Source: JAYWGN01 sp043778255 (GTDB taxonomy: Bacteria > Bacteroidota > Bacteroidia > Chitinophagales > Chitinophagaceae). Taken from it: a stretch of 64,000 nucleotides of DNA. Location: NCBI GenBank assembly GCA_043778255.1, contig JAYWGN010000058.1, positions 6,938 to 70,937 of the forward strand, in the 5' to 3' direction. How positions within the stretch are numbered: position 1 is the first letter of the stretch; each line of letters opens with the position of its first letter. The translations under genes were made by a program, and so were the position numbers. Under the pieces are notes generated by a model. It saw only the letters and a list, made by a program, of their open reading frames with translations. It ran no database searches and was not told the origin of the DNA. Shown here piece by piece: positions 9,296-19,768 of the stretch.

Positions 9296-9907
9296 ATGAA
9301 AAATAAAGTATCCATAGTATTTATAATGCTACTGCACTTGATTGTAGTAAGCAACTATGCACAGCTTGGTGCTACTGGCCCCAATGATACTATAAAGGTA
9401 CAAGTATATAAAGTTGGAGTCGATTCTTTTGCCTTTTATTATATGCCACAAGTAAGTGTATTTGGCGTTATGACACCAAATGCAAGAGCTGCTATTAAAG
9501 AACGATCGCAATTGCGAAAATATGTAATAAAGGTGTATCCACTAGCCATGAAAGCAGCTGATTTAATAAACGAAATACGTAGAGAAACTGCAGCTATGGA
9601 CACCCGAAAAGAAAAAAGACAGTACCGTAAAGCACAAGAAAAAAGAGTAAAAGAAGAGTTTACCGACCAAATAAAAAATATGCTAATAGATGAGGGTAAA
9701 GTACTTACCAAACTAATATATAGAGAAACTGGCGAAAGTTGTTATGATGTTATAAAAGAAATGAAATCGGGGCTTAATGCAAGGTTTTGGCAAACGGTAC
9801 TTATATTTTTTAATGGTAATTTAAAAGCTAATTATGACCCTACCGGTGCCGATGCCGATATGGAAGTAATAGTAAAAGAAGTAGCCCGTTGGTATGGCAG
9901 AAGTTAA
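9296..9907 (+). CDS. DUF4294 secreted protein
   Basis: 203 aa with a signal peptide (ends VVSNYAQ). The conserved DUF4294 core runs from RKYVIKVYPLAMKAADLINE to the end, with a charged coiled segment RKEKRQYRKAQEKRVKEEF and GESCYDVIKEMKSGLNARFW. The family is restricted to Bacteroidota and has no assigned function. The gene stands alone between the Rpn remnant and the oxidoreductase gene. Confidence 0.8.
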   Translation: MKNKVSIVFIMLLHLIVVSNYAQLGATGPNDTIKVQVYKVGVDSFAFYYMPQVSVFGVMTPNARAAIKERSQLRKYVIKVYPLAMKAADLINEIRRETAAMDTRKEKRQYRKAQEKRVKEEFTDQIKNMLIDEGKVLTKLIYRETGESCYDVIKEMKSGLNARFWQTVLIFFNGNLKANYDPTGADADMEVIVKEVARWYGRS

Positions 9908-10017
9908 CCTATTACTAACTTGAATTAGCAGCTATTGCTGTACACACATTTGTGTATAATTAAATTTATATCACCTTTCTTAATAGAGTAATTTTGAAAT
10001 AATATACAACATATTAT

Positions 10018-10989
10018 ATGCTCAAAATTGGACTTTTTGGTGTTGGCCATTTAGGTAAATACCACCTTAATAATTGGCTAACAATTCCTAATACTACAGT
10101 AATTGGTTTTTACGATCCTAATAATGAAAATGCTGAGGCCATTACCGCAACTTATAATATACCAAGGTATAATACAGTTGATGAATTGCTACAATTAATT
10201 GATGTTGCTGATATTATTGCACCAACTAATTACCACTTTGCATTATGCGAAGCAGCCATAAAAAAAGGGAAGCATATATTTGTAGAAAAGCCTTTGGTGC
10301 ATACTATGCAAGAGGCAAAGTTGCTATTACAACTAGCCACCGAATCAAATAGTAAAATACAGGTTGGCCATGTAGAGCGGTATAACCCTGCATTTTTAGC
10401 TTTGCAAAATGTAACAATGAACCCTATGTTTATTGAAGTACATAGGTTAGCACAATTTAACCCACGTGGTACCGAAGTTAGTGTGGTGCTGGATTTGATG
10501 ATACATGATATTGATATAATATTAAGTATTGTAAAAAGTAAAGTTAAAAATATAAGTGCAAGTGGGGTAGCCGTAATGACTGATACACCCGATATATGCA
10601 ATGCCCGAATTGAATTTGATAATGGTTGTGTGGCCAACCTAACATCGAGCCGTATATCAATGAAAAAAATGCGAAAGATGAGACTGTTTCAAAAAAATGC
10701 ATACATCGGTATTGATTTTTTAGATAAAAAATGTGAAATCATAAAACTTAAAGAGGCTACCGATATTAATACTTTTAATTTTGATATAGAAACACCAATT
10801 GGAACAAAAACGATTGCTATTGCAAGTCCATTAATTGCCGACAATAATGCCATTAAGCAAGAGTTAGAAGCATTTGTAGTAGCTATTACTAATAATACAC
10901 CTACTGCAGTTACAGCATTAGATGGCTACTTAGCTATGGATGTTGCTCACCAAATATTAGACCGAATTGGTAATAAAAAAATTGATTAA
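10018..10989 (+). CDS. Gfo/Idh/MocA-family oxidoreductase
   Basis: NAD(P)-dependent sugar dehydrogenase fold. The N-terminal Rossmann motif is GLFGVGHLGKYHL, the cofactor/active-site EKP motif is in FVEKPLVHT, and the catalytic-region histidines are in MIHDIDIIL. 323 aa. The sugar-transferase gene follows after 8 nt, so a role in making or modifying a nucleotide sugar for surface glycans is a reasonable inference; the substrate cannot be read from the sequence. Confidence 0.85.
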   Translation: MLKIGLFGVGHLGKYHLNNWLTIPNTTVIGFYDPNNENAEAITATYNIPRYNTVDELLQLIDVADIIAPTNYHFALCEAAIKKGKHIFVEKPLVHTMQEAKLLLQLATESNSKIQVGHVERYNPAFLALQNVTMNPMFIEVHRLAQFNPRGTEVSVVLDLMIHDIDIILSIVKSKVKNISASGVAVMTDTPDICNARIEFDNGCVANLTSSRISMKKMRKMRLFQKNAYIGIDFLDKKCEIIKLKEATDINTFNFDIETPIGTKTIAIASPLIADNNAIKQELEAFVVAITNNTPTAVTALDGYLAMDVAHQILDRIGNKKID

Positions 10990-10997
10990 TTTACACC

Positions 10998-12398
10998 ATG
11001 TTTTTTACCAAAAAAATAAGTGTAGCTTGGTATGTAATTGCCGATTGGGTAAGTGCTTTGTTGGGTATAATTTTATTTTTTTACTATAGCAATCACTTAG
11101 TAGTACAACAATTTAATTGGAGTAATAATAGTACAACGCCAATTTTTTTAAAAGCAACACTACTTATTTCTTTTACATGGTTGTTATTATATAGCATTAC
11201 GGCTAGTTATGCATCACTTTACAAAAAATCGAGATTGTATGAAATTGTAAAACTTTTTTTTATAAGTATAATTGGTTCAGTATTACTTTTTTTATTCTCT
11301 CGTTCCTTATTTCAAAGCTTAAGTGTTATACTCAATTTACGAAGTTTTTTATTATTTACAACTTTACACTTTTGCATAACAGCGGTATTGCGGAGTGTAA
11401 TATTATACTGGGTAAAATGGCAATTAAAACATCAACTATTTTACTACAAAAGCATATTAATGGGCGATGTTACACTACTAACTCAATTGTTACAAACAAC
11501 TCAATTAGCTAATAATAACAATGCCCACCACATAATAGGGTATTGCTGTAACCAAAGCTTACAGGCTACTACAGTACCACAACTTGGTACACTAACTAAT
11601 TACGAAGTTGCAATAAACCAATACCAACCCAACGAAATTATAATAGCATTAACTAATAGTGATGCTGTACTTATTAATACAATTATAACACAACTACTCG
11701 GTAAAAATATTGCTATAAAAATATTGCCACAACAGTTAGATTACTTAACCGGTGCTATAAAAACAACTAATGTACTTACCAATAATCTGGTATCTATTAA
11801 TAATATGGCAATGCCCGAATGGCAGCTTAACCTCAAACGAATATGCGATATAATATGCTCAATTTTATTTATGATATTACTATTACCACTTTGTATTTTT
11901 ATTTATATTAAAATAAAACTTACAGGAAAAGTAATATATAAACAAACACGTTTGGGGCAAAATGCGAAACCATTTGTGCTATATAAGTTTAGAAGTATGA
12001 TTGCAAATGCTGAAGTTGATAATACACCACAGCTAAGCAGTGCCACCGATAGTCGCATTACACCATGGGGACGTACTATGCGTAAGTGGCGATTAGATGA
12101 AATTCCACAATTGTTCAATATCTTAATTGGCGATATGAGCTTTGTAGGACCACGGCCCGAAAGAACTTATTATGCTAACCAAATAATAGCTACAAACCCT
12201 TACTACAAAGTATTATACGAAATAAAGCCAGGCCTCACTAGTTGGGGAATGGTAAAGTATGGCTATGCCGAAAACATTACTCAAATGCTTGAACGAATGC
12301 AGTATGATTTGGTGTATATGAACAATGCATCACTCCTGCTCGATTTAAAAATATTGCTCCACACTGTACGTATCATATTTATGGGTGTTGGAAAATAA
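10998..12398 (+). CDS. polyprenyl glycosylphosphotransferase (exopolysaccharide initiating sugar transferase)
   Basis: 466 aa. About four hydrophobic segments lie in the first 150 residues, followed by a CoA-binding-like middle domain. The C-terminal bacterial sugar-transferase domain has KRICDIICS, YKQTRLGQNAKPFVLYKFRS, RKWRLDEIPQLFNIL and MSFVGPRPE. Such enzymes load a sugar-phosphate onto undecaprenyl phosphate at the inner membrane to start capsule or exopolysaccharide synthesis. It is paired with the preceding oxidoreductase (8-nt gap). No other polysaccharide genes lie next to it. Confidence 0.88.
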   Translation: MFFTKKISVAWYVIADWVSALLGIILFFYYSNHLVVQQFNWSNNSTTPIFLKATLLISFTWLLLYSITASYASLYKKSRLYEIVKLFFISIIGSVLLFLFSRSLFQSLSVILNLRSFLLFTTLHFCITAVLRSVILYWVKWQLKHQLFYYKSILMGDVTLLTQLLQTTQLANNNNAHHIIGYCCNQSLQATTVPQLGTLTNYEVAINQYQPNEIIIALTNSDAVLINTIITQLLGKNIAIKILPQQLDYLTGAIKTTNVLTNNLVSINNMAMPEWQLNLKRICDIICSILFMILLLPLCIFIYIKIKLTGKVIYKQTRLGQNAKPFVLYKFRSMIANAEVDNTPQLSSATDSRITPWGRTMRKWRLDEIPQLFNILIGDMSFVGPRPERTYYANQIIATNPYYKVLYEIKPGLTSWGMVKYGYAENITQMLERMQYDLVYMNNASLLLDLKILLHTVRIIFMGVGK

Positions 12399-12497
12399 TT
12401 TTTTTTTGCAAAGCCCCAAAATCTACTCACTTTTTATTTCTATCACTATACTGTGTTTAATAAAAAATTGCCCTTATTTTTATACAAATATTTTACT

Positions 12498-13772
12498 ATG
12501 AAATTTTTAATCCTATTGTTCATATTTTCTTCTTCAATTTTTTGCGCAGCACAAAAAAAAATAATGACAGGTGCCGAAAGAACAACACTATACTTTCCGC
12601 TACTCAAAGGCAAACGTGTTGCTGTATTTGCTAATCAAACAAGTACTATTGGTAATACACATTTGGTAGATAGTATGCTAAAAGCTAATATAAATGTAGT
12701 AAAAATTTTTGGTCCTGAGCATGGCTTTAGGGGCATAGCCGATGCTGGCGAACATGTAAAAGATGGTACTGATAACAAAAGTGGACTGCCAGTTATTAGT
12801 TTGTATGGCGACCATAAAAAGCCTACAGCAAATGATTTAAAAGATGTTGATATACTATTGTTTGATATACAAGATGTTGGCGTTAGGTACTATACATTTA
12901 TAAGCAGCCTGGAGTATTATATAGAGGCCGCAGCCGAAAATGAGAAACCTTTAATAATACTCGACCGCCCCAACCCTAACGGTAATTATGTAGATGGACC
13001 AGTATTAGATATGGCCTACAAAAGCTTTGTAGGTATGCAACCAATACCTATAGTATATGGTATGACGGTGGGTGAGTACAGCCGTATGCTAGTGGAGCAA
13101 AATTGGTTGGGCAATACCGATGTGCAAGGTTTAATTGTAAAAGTTAATAATGAAACCAAAACAAATTTGGTCATAAATTATTTGAAAAAAAATAAAGCTG
13201 AACTTGGTAATGTAGACATTAATATAATTACATGCCTCAATTATAACCCTAGTACTTTATACAAATTACCCATAGCACCATCGCCCAACCTCAAGCAAAT
13301 GCAAAGTATTTATTGCTATCCAAGTACTTGTTTTTTTGAAGGTACAGTATTAAGCGAGGGTAGGGGAACTGATTATCCATTTCAAGTATTTGGGCATCCA
13401 AGTTATAGTAACAAATTATATGCATTTACACCCAAACCCAATGCAGGAGCTAAAAGTAGCAAATTATATGGCGTAAAATGCTATGGATGGAATATAAGTG
13501 GAACAACACAACAAGTACTAAAAACTATAAATGGAAAAATTCAATTGCGGTACATATTAGAGGCTTATAAACAATTTCCTAATAAAGATTCATTTTTTAT
13601 ACAACCAAAAATAGATAAGCCCGAAAATTATTTTTTTAATAAATTAGCTGGCAACAACGAATTAATGCAACAAATAAAAAACGGAAAAAACGAAGCTCAA
13701 ATAAGAAACAGTTGGCAACCAGCACTTGATAATTTTAAAGCAATTAGAAAAAAATATTTATTGTATAATTAA
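12498..13772 (+). CDS. namZ: DUF1343 exo-beta-N-acetylmuramidase (NamZ-like)
   Basis: Secreted enzyme of the DUF1343 family, whose Bacillus member NamZ releases N-acetylmuramic acid from peptidoglycan fragments. The start at 12498 gives a clean signal peptide (MKFLILLFIFSSSIFCAAQ) and 424 aa; a GTG 45 nt upstream is open but less likely. Family stretches are FANQTSTIG, GPEHGFRGIADAGE, LFDIQDVGVRYYTF and LDRPNPNG. It probably acts in cell-wall recycling in the periplasm. The closest amidase in the window is at 30.7 kb, so no local pathway cluster. Confidence 0.85.
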   Translation: MKFLILLFIFSSSIFCAAQKKIMTGAERTTLYFPLLKGKRVAVFANQTSTIGNTHLVDSMLKANINVVKIFGPEHGFRGIADAGEHVKDGTDNKSGLPVISLYGDHKKPTANDLKDVDILLFDIQDVGVRYYTFISSLEYYIEAAAENEKPLIILDRPNPNGNYVDGPVLDMAYKSFVGMQPIPIVYGMTVGEYSRMLVEQNWLGNTDVQGLIVKVNNETKTNLVINYLKKNKAELGNVDINIITCLNYNPSTLYKLPIAPSPNLKQMQSIYCYPSTCFFEGTVLSEGRGTDYPFQVFGHPSYSNKLYAFTPKPNAGAKSSKLYGVKCYGWNISGTTQQVLKTINGKIQLRYILEAYKQFPNKDSFFIQPKIDKPENYFFNKLAGNNELMQQIKNGKNEAQIRNSWQPALDNFKAIRKKYLLYN

Positions 13773-13884
13773 AATTATACAAATCTTTTTATAAAAAAAT
13801 AGCTACCGTTTTATAAACTAAACTCCATACTATTTACTTCAAATTGATGTTACACATACACAACTTTTAATAACATTTTAATAC

Positions 13885-13915
13885 TTGTACACCTTTGGTA
13901 AATAACTTACATTTG
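13885..13915 (+). promoter_or_regulatory. promoter of the transaldolase gene
   Basis: TTG (13885-13887), 20-nt spacer, TACATTTG (13908-13915), an exact -7 consensus. The start codon is at 13934. Confidence 0.6.
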
Positions 13916-13933
13916 CCAAAAAAACTATTAATT

Positions 13934-14584
13934 ATGAAATTTTTTGTAGATACTGCAAATCTTGCACAAATAAAAGAGGCGAACGAATTAGGTATACTTG
14001 ACGGTGTAACCACTAACCCAACCCTAATGGCTAAGGAGGGTATAAAAGGTACTGAAGCCATTAATGAACACTACAAAACTATATGTACATTGGTAGATGG
14101 CGATATAAGTGCAGAGGTACTCAGTACCGATTATGAAAGTATGATTGCAGAAGGCGATAAATTAGCTGCATTACACAAAAATATTGTAGTTAAAATACCA
14201 ATGATAAAAGATGGTATAAAAGCCATAAAATATTTTACCGATAAAGGTATAAAAACCAACTGTACATTAGTGTTCAGTGCTGGTCAGGCTATACTAGCTG
14301 CCAAAGCAGGTGCCACTTATTTGTCGCCATTTATAGGTCGTATTGACGATATGAATTGGGATGGTATTGACCTCATACAACAAATTGCTCACATCTACAA
14401 CGTACAAGGGTTTACTACACAAATATTAGCAGCATCTATACGTAATCCGTTACATATAATTAAGTGTGCCGAGGCTGGTGCACATGTATGTACTTGCCCT
14501 TTGGATAGTATATTGGGTTTACTCAAACATCCACTAACCGATATAGGCTTGGCTAAATTTATTGAAGATGCTAAAAAAATGTAA
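13934..14584 (+). CDS. transaldolase / fructose-6-phosphate aldolase family
   Basis: Small (216 aa) transaldolase of the TalC/FSA type. It starts MKFFVDTANLAQI, with GVTTNPTLMAKEG, the Schiff-base lysine strand IVVKIPMI, NCTLVFSAGQAILAAKAGA and SPFIGRIDD. It interconverts sugar phosphates of the non-oxidative pentose phosphate pathway, or cleaves fructose 6-phosphate; sequence alone does not separate the two reliably. The start at 13934 is chosen over an upstream TTG (13895) that lies between the promoter elements. Confidence 0.9.
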   Translation: MKFFVDTANLAQIKEANELGILDGVTTNPTLMAKEGIKGTEAINEHYKTICTLVDGDISAEVLSTDYESMIAEGDKLAALHKNIVVKIPMIKDGIKAIKYFTDKGIKTNCTLVFSAGQAILAAKAGATYLSPFIGRIDDMNWDGIDLIQQIAHIYNVQGFTTQILAASIRNPLHIIKCAEAGAHVCTCPLDSILGLLKHPLTDIGLAKFIEDAKKM

Positions 14585-14688
14585 GTAAAGCATAATCCAT
14601 ATATTATACAAGTTAAACTTGTTAGTATCGCTTCGCTAAAATAAATAAAATTTTATTCGTCCTGCAAACGTCTTTAAAATTAATTAAA

Positions 14689-15717
14689 ATGCCTGTATTA
14701 CACAATCGTATTGATCAACGTGAGTTGAAAGCCTTATTATATCAAGAAACTGAGCCACGTGTTACCCTTTCATTTTACCAATATTGTACTATAAGCAATA
14801 CTCAATTGTATAGAGATGAACTGTACAAACAGTTAAATGCTATAAAAGTATTTGGACGAATATACTTAGCAACTGAGGGTATAAATGCTCAAGTGAGTGT
14901 ACCCCAGTGCAATTTGGAGTTATTTAAAAATTACATAAATTCCTTACCTGAATTGTACAATGTAAGGTTAAATATTGCAGTTGATAATGATGGCAAAAGT
15001 TTTTGGGTACTCAAAATAAAAGTAAGAGAAAAAATAGTAGCCGATGGAATAACCGACCCAAACTTTAGTATGGCTCATAAAGGCAAGTATGTAAATGCCG
15101 AACAGATGAATAATTTATTAAATAATACAAACACAGTAGTGGTAGATATGCGAAACCACTATGAGTACGAAGTAGGACACTTTACCAATGCAGTAGCAAT
15201 ACCAAGTGATACCTTTAGAGAACAATTGCCAATGGCAGTAACAATGCTGCAACAACAAAAAGAGCAAAACATAATAATGTATTGTACAGGTGGTATACGT
15301 TGCGAAAAAGCAAGTGCTTACATGCTACACCATGGCTTTAAAAACGTATACCATTTGGAAGGTGGCATAATTAACTATGCCCAACAAGTAAAACAACAAA
15401 ATTTGGTAAGTAACTTTATTGGTAAAAACTTTGTGTTTGATGACAGATTAGGTGAACGAATAACAGATGATATAATAGCCAAATGCCACCAATGTGGCAC
15501 CCCTGCCGATACACATACCAATTGCAAAAACGAAGCTTGTCATTTACTATTTATACAATGCACAACCTGTGCTAGTACTATGTTAGGTTGCTGCAGCCAA
15601 GGCTGCAAAATGGTGCACCAATTACCAATAGAGGAGCAGCAACAATTAAGAGCCGATATTGATAAAGGGCAACAAATATTTAATAAAGGAAAAGCAAGGT
15701 TACGCCCTAAGTTATAA
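14689..15717 (+). CDS. trhO: tRNA uridine(34) hydroxylase, rhodanese type
   Basis: 342 aa. The N-terminal acylphosphatase-like part has [15 protein letters not shown]. The central rhodanese domain has [15 protein letters not shown] and the active loop [11 protein letters not shown] (Cys199 and Cys205). The C-terminal cysteine-rich tail ([14 protein letters not shown], then [16 protein letters not shown]) is typical of the YceA/TrhO family, which hydroxylates U34 of certain tRNAs with oxygen. Not part of a visible operon. Confidence 0.92.
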   Translation: MPVLHNRIDQRELKALLYQETEPRVTLSFYQYCTISNTQLYRDELYKQLNAIKVFGRIYLATEGINAQVSVPQCNLELFKNYINSLPELYNVRLNIAVDNDGKSFWVLKIKVREKIVADGITDPNFSMAHKGKYVNAEQMNNLLNNTNTVVVDMRNHYEYEVGHFTNAVAIPSDTFREQLPMAVTMLQQQKEQNIIMYCTGGIRCEKASAYMLHHGFKNVYHLEGGIINYAQQVKQQNLVSNFIGKNFVFDDRLGERITDDIIAKCHQCGTPADTHTNCKNEACHLLFIQCTTCASTMLGCCSQGCKMVHQLPIEEQQQLRADIDKGQQIFNKGKARLRPKL

Positions 15718-15795
15718 TTGGGCTTATATACATTTTTATACAACCATTATAATTTTTGTATTTTTATTTTTCAATGTAATTGCATTTATATATAA

Positions 15796-16884
15796 ATGAA
15801 AAAAGTTGTTCAATATTTATTTAGAAAACCCTTACTTCAATTAATTAATAAATTTAGTTCGGCTCCTGATAAAAATAAAATTTTTGAAAAGTTAAGCACA
15901 ATGCTGCTTCAACTACAAACTAATGCTAAGTACAACGGAAAAGTAATAAACAACCTACAAGGTGCTAGGTATGTAATTATGAGCGATATGCACAAGGGTA
16001 ATGGTGATGATGCCGATGATTTTAATAATGCAAAAGATAAGTATATAAATGCCCTTAATTACTACTGTGAGCATAACTACAACCTAATACTACTGGGCGA
16101 TGTAGAAGAATTGTGGGAAAACAATATAGTAGAAGTAATAGTAACCCACCAAGATACTTATGAAATAGAAAATGAATTTGCTAAAAAAAATATGCTTTAT
16201 AAAATATATGGTAACCACGATTTATTTTGGAATACTAATAACGATGCAACCAAGTGGTTAGCAAAAATGTATAGCAAACCAATGCCAGTATACGAAAGCA
16301 TTTTAATACAATTACCACAACACAACAACGTACAAATATTACTAACCCACGGTCACCAAGGCGACAAACAAAGCGATGGCAACAAATTAAGCAAATGGTT
16401 TGTTGCTAATATTTGGAATAAGGTACAGGCTTACTTTGATGTTAATATTAATACCCCTAGCAAGGATTATTTGCTACGTAATAAACATAACAAAATAATG
16501 TACAATTGGAGTGCTGCACAACCCAACACTATACTTATAACTGGCCATACGCATAAGCCAGTATTTGCTAGCCTTAACCATGTACAAAAAATAATGACTG
16601 AGTTAAAAGAAGCAAAATACAGCGGCAATAACGAAGAAACTAAAAGGTTAACTTTACTATTACAAGTAAAGCTAGAAGAATATATAGCAGTAGAGCAGGA
16701 TATACCTCAAAAGCCAACCTACTTTAACACAGGTTGCTGTTGTTACAACGATGGAGATATTACACTAATTGAACTTAATAACGATGCCATAAAGTTAGTT
16801 AAATGGACAGGTTCAAACAATAATATACATAGGAAAGTATTACAGAAAGAAAACTTTAAAACATTGTTGAACAAAATGAATTAA
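15796..16884 (+). CDS. metallophosphoesterase (calcineurin-like)
   Basis: 362 aa, cytoplasmic. All five metal/active-site motifs are visible: SDMHKGNGDD, LLGDVEELW, YGNHDLFW, LLTHGHQGD and ITGHTHKP. The W after the GD motif and the small CCCYNDGDITLIEL tail recall UDP-diacylglucosamine-hydrolase-like or other calcineurin-like hydrolases, but the substrate cannot be assigned. Single gene between trhO and the TonB receptor. Confidence 0.85.
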   Translation: MKKVVQYLFRKPLLQLINKFSSAPDKNKIFEKLSTMLLQLQTNAKYNGKVINNLQGARYVIMSDMHKGNGDDADDFNNAKDKYINALNYYCEHNYNLILLGDVEELWENNIVEVIVTHQDTYEIENEFAKKNMLYKIYGNHDLFWNTNNDATKWLAKMYSKPMPVYESILIQLPQHNNVQILLTHGHQGDKQSDGNKLSKWFVANIWNKVQAYFDVNINTPSKDYLLRNKHNKIMYNWSAAQPNTILITGHTHKPVFASLNHVQKIMTELKEAKYSGNNEETKRLTLLLQVKLEEYIAVEQDIPQKPTYFNTGCCCYNDGDITLIELNNDAIKLVKWTGSNNNIHRKVLQKENFKTLLNKMN

Positions 16885-16925
16885 TGGTTAAATTTTGATA
16901 ACCATTATATCATTTTAAAACATAA

Positions 16926-16957
16926 TTTTGTTAAATACATTAACATTACTTATTTTG
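16926..16957 (+). promoter_or_regulatory. promoter of the TonB receptor-fasciclin unit
   Basis: TTTTG (16926-16930), a spacer of about 20 nt, then TTATTTTG (16950-16957), one mismatch from TAnnTTTG. The receptor ATG is at 16989. Confidence 0.5.
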
Positions 16958-16988
16958 CCAAAGATTACCAAAAAAAAATGCTGAAAAT

Positions 16989-19733
16989 ATGAGTAAAAAT
17001 TTCCGATTTCTGGTGCTTACAATAGCAGCCGGATTAGTATCACTAGTGAGTATGGCGCAACAAAAAGCCGTACGAGGTGTAGTAAAAAATGCCTCAAACA
17101 ATGAAGCCGTTGGTGCCGTAAATGTAGAGGTTAAAGGCGTAGGCAAAGTAAGTTATACTGATGGCAATGGTGCTTTTAAAATAAGTGTTGCCAATTTGCC
17201 TGTTACCTTAATATTTACATCTGTTGGTTACGAAAGTATGGAAGTAGAAGTTACTAGCGAAGCAAGTGTTGCCGTTGCCTTAAAATCAAGTACTGCATTA
17301 GGTACTGAAATTGTAGTATCAGCGTCAAGGTTGCCACAACGTATATTGGAGTCGCCGGTTACAATTGAAAGAGTGAGTGCAGCTGCTATAAAAAATGCTC
17401 CTGCTGCATCTTATTACGATGTAATTCAAAATCTTAAAGGGGTTGATTTAATGGCATCATCTTTAACATTTAAAACACCCACCACTAGAGGTTTTAATGG
17501 TAGTGGTAATACAAGGTTTACCCAATTGGTAGATGGTATGGATAACCAAGCACCGGGTTTAAACTTTTCGGTAGGTAGTGTAATAGGACTTAGCGAATTA
17601 GATGTTGACAATATAGAGTTATTGCCAGGTGCATCATCTGCATTATACGGCCCTGGCGGTATGAATGGTACTTTACTTATTAATAGCAAAAATCCATTTA
17701 AGTATCAAGGCTTATCATTTCAGGTAAAAACAGGTATGATGCATACCGATAAATATGAAAGACCCAACGTAGGTGCTTACCACAATTGGAATATTAGATG
17801 GGCAAAAAAAGTAAGTGAAAAATTTGCATTTAAACTTACTACTGAATTAATAAAAGCGAATGATTGGGTAGCAAACGATACCCGTAATTATAGTAGAAAT
17901 GGTACAGGTGGAAGCCTTAAAGCAGGCAACAGACAAAATGACCCTAACTATGATGGTGTAAATGTATATGGTGATGAAACCACTGTACAAATGAGAGACT
18001 TGTTAAATGGTATAGGTGCTCAAGCCCCTTTTTTACAACCTTACATTAACACCTTAACGGCTGCTAATCCTACACAAGGTATATCAAGAACAGGATATAA
18101 TGAAGCAGAAATAGTAGACCCAGTAACATTGAATTATAAAGTTGGAGGTTCGTTAAATTATAAAATTACTGACAAAACAGAAGCCATTGTAATGGGCTAT
18201 TTTGGTACAGGTAACACTGTATATACTGGCAGTGAAAGGTATAATTTACAAGATTTAAAAATTGCACAATATAAAGTAGAATTAAATAACAAAAAATGGT
18301 ATTTAAGAGCCTACACCACACAAGAAAACAGTGGTAATTCATTTAATGCAACAGTAGCAGCTAGGCTTACAACAGAGCAAGTAGCCCCAAGTGGTACTTG
18401 GTATCCTTTATACGGGCAAACATTTTTGGCTAACAAACTAGCAGGTATGAGCGACCAAGATGCACATACTGCAGCACGAACTGCAGCCGATGCCAACCGT
18501 TTACAAGCTAGTAGCCCTGCATTTCAAGCTGCATTTAAAAATATAACAAGCCGTCCAATTGGTGCTGACCCTGTAAAAGCAGGTGGTGCCAAATTTTTAG
18601 ATAGATCAGATTTGTATAATATTGAAGGTCAATATAACCTTACCGATGCCAAAACAGCCTTTGCAGATGTATTAGTAGGTGCTAATTACAAAAAATATGT
18701 ATTGAACAGCAAAGGAACACTATTTGCCGATACAGCAGGTAGCATAGGTATAGCCGAATATGGTGGTTATGTACAAGCCACAAAAGCACTACTTGAGGAA
18801 AAATTAAAAATAATTTTAAGTGGACGTTACGATAAAAATGAAAATTTTAAAGGTAAAATAACACCAAGAGCTACCGCTACTTACAAAGTAAGCAATAGTG
18901 GTACAGTAAGAGCATCGTTTCAAACTGCGTATCGTTTTCCAAGTACTCAACAGCAATGGATAAGTTTGGATATTGGTAGTAACGTAAGGTTGTTAGGTGG
19001 CAATCAAGATTTAAAAACTTTTTATAAGTTTAGTACTAACCCTGTATACACATTGGCTAGTGTACAAGCAGGAGCACCAGTGAAAGCTAACTTCGATGAA
19101 TTTAAAGCAGAGTCTGTTACTTCATTTGAACTAGGCTATAAAGGATTACATGTTGGCAAAAAATTATTGATAGATGTGTATGGTTACTATGGCCAATACA
19201 AAGACTTTATAGTACGTACCTTAGTAGCACAACCTAAAGATGGTAATATAGCTAATATAGGAACGGCAAGTAACCGTCAGGTATTTTCGGTACCTGTAAA
19301 TAGCACAGCAAAAGTAACTACAAGTGGCTTTGGTATAGGTGTTGATTATAAATTGCCACAAAACTTTGCCATATCTGCAAATGCAAGTAGCGATATAATA
19401 TCTAACATACCTGCTGGTTTTATTTCGTTCTTCAACTCACCTAAGTATAGAACCAACTTTACATTTAGCAACACATCATTTGGTTATAAAAAACGTATAG
19501 GCTTTGGTGTTACTTACCGTTGGCAAGATGCATTTTTCTTTGAAGGCGATTTTGCAAATGGTGCTTTACCTGCTGTACATACAGTAGATGCACAAGTAAA
19601 CTACCGCTTACCCGACTTTAAATCAACTTTTAAAATAGGTGCTAACAATTTATTAAATGAATATTATAGAACTGGTTTTGCTAACCCAATGATAGGCGGT
19701 TTGTATTATGCTAGTTACTCATACAACTTTTAA
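16989..19733 (+). CDS. TonB-dependent outer-membrane receptor
   Basis: 914 aa. A signal peptide (ends VSMAQ) is followed by a carboxypeptidase-regulatory-like beta domain (about 25-110, VRGVVKNASNNEAVGAVNV to TSVGYESMEV). The plug domain (about 115-235) contains VVSASRLPQRILESP and LLPGASSALYGPGGMNGTL, and a 22-strand barrel ends with the aromatic terminus YYASYSYNF. It imports an unknown ligand across the outer membrane with TonB energy. Unlike SusC/SusD units, its partner is the fasciclin lipoprotein 35 nt downstream. Confidence 0.92.
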   Translation: MSKNFRFLVLTIAAGLVSLVSMAQQKAVRGVVKNASNNEAVGAVNVEVKGVGKVSYTDGNGAFKISVANLPVTLIFTSVGYESMEVEVTSEASVAVALKSSTALGTEIVVSASRLPQRILESPVTIERVSAAAIKNAPAASYYDVIQNLKGVDLMASSLTFKTPTTRGFNGSGNTRFTQLVDGMDNQAPGLNFSVGSVIGLSELDVDNIELLPGASSALYGPGGMNGTLLINSKNPFKYQGLSFQVKTGMMHTDKYERPNVGAYHNWNIRWAKKVSEKFAFKLTTELIKANDWVANDTRNYSRNGTGGSLKAGNRQNDPNYDGVNVYGDETTVQMRDLLNGIGAQAPFLQPYINTLTAANPTQGISRTGYNEAEIVDPVTLNYKVGGSLNYKITDKTEAIVMGYFGTGNTVYTGSERYNLQDLKIAQYKVELNNKKWYLRAYTTQENSGNSFNATVAARLTTEQVAPSGTWYPLYGQTFLANKLAGMSDQDAHTAARTAADANRLQASSPAFQAAFKNITSRPIGADPVKAGGAKFLDRSDLYNIEGQYNLTDAKTAFADVLVGANYKKYVLNSKGTLFADTAGSIGIAEYGGYVQATKALLEEKLKIILSGRYDKNENFKGKITPRATATYKVSNSGTVRASFQTAYRFPSTQQQWISLDIGSNVRLLGGNQDLKTFYKFSTNPVYTLASVQAGAPVKANFDEFKAESVTSFELGYKGLHVGKKLLIDVYGYYGQYKDFIVRTLVAQPKDGNIANIGTASNRQVFSVPVNSTAKVTTSGFGIGVDYKLPQNFAISANASSDIISNIPAGFISFFNSPKYRTNFTFSNTSFGYKKRIGFGVTYRWQDAFFFEGDFANGALPAVHTVDAQVNYRLPDFKSTFKIGANNLLNEYYRTGFANPMIGGLYYASYSYNF

Positions 19734-19768
19734 TTAAATTATACCATCAATACAATAAATACATACAA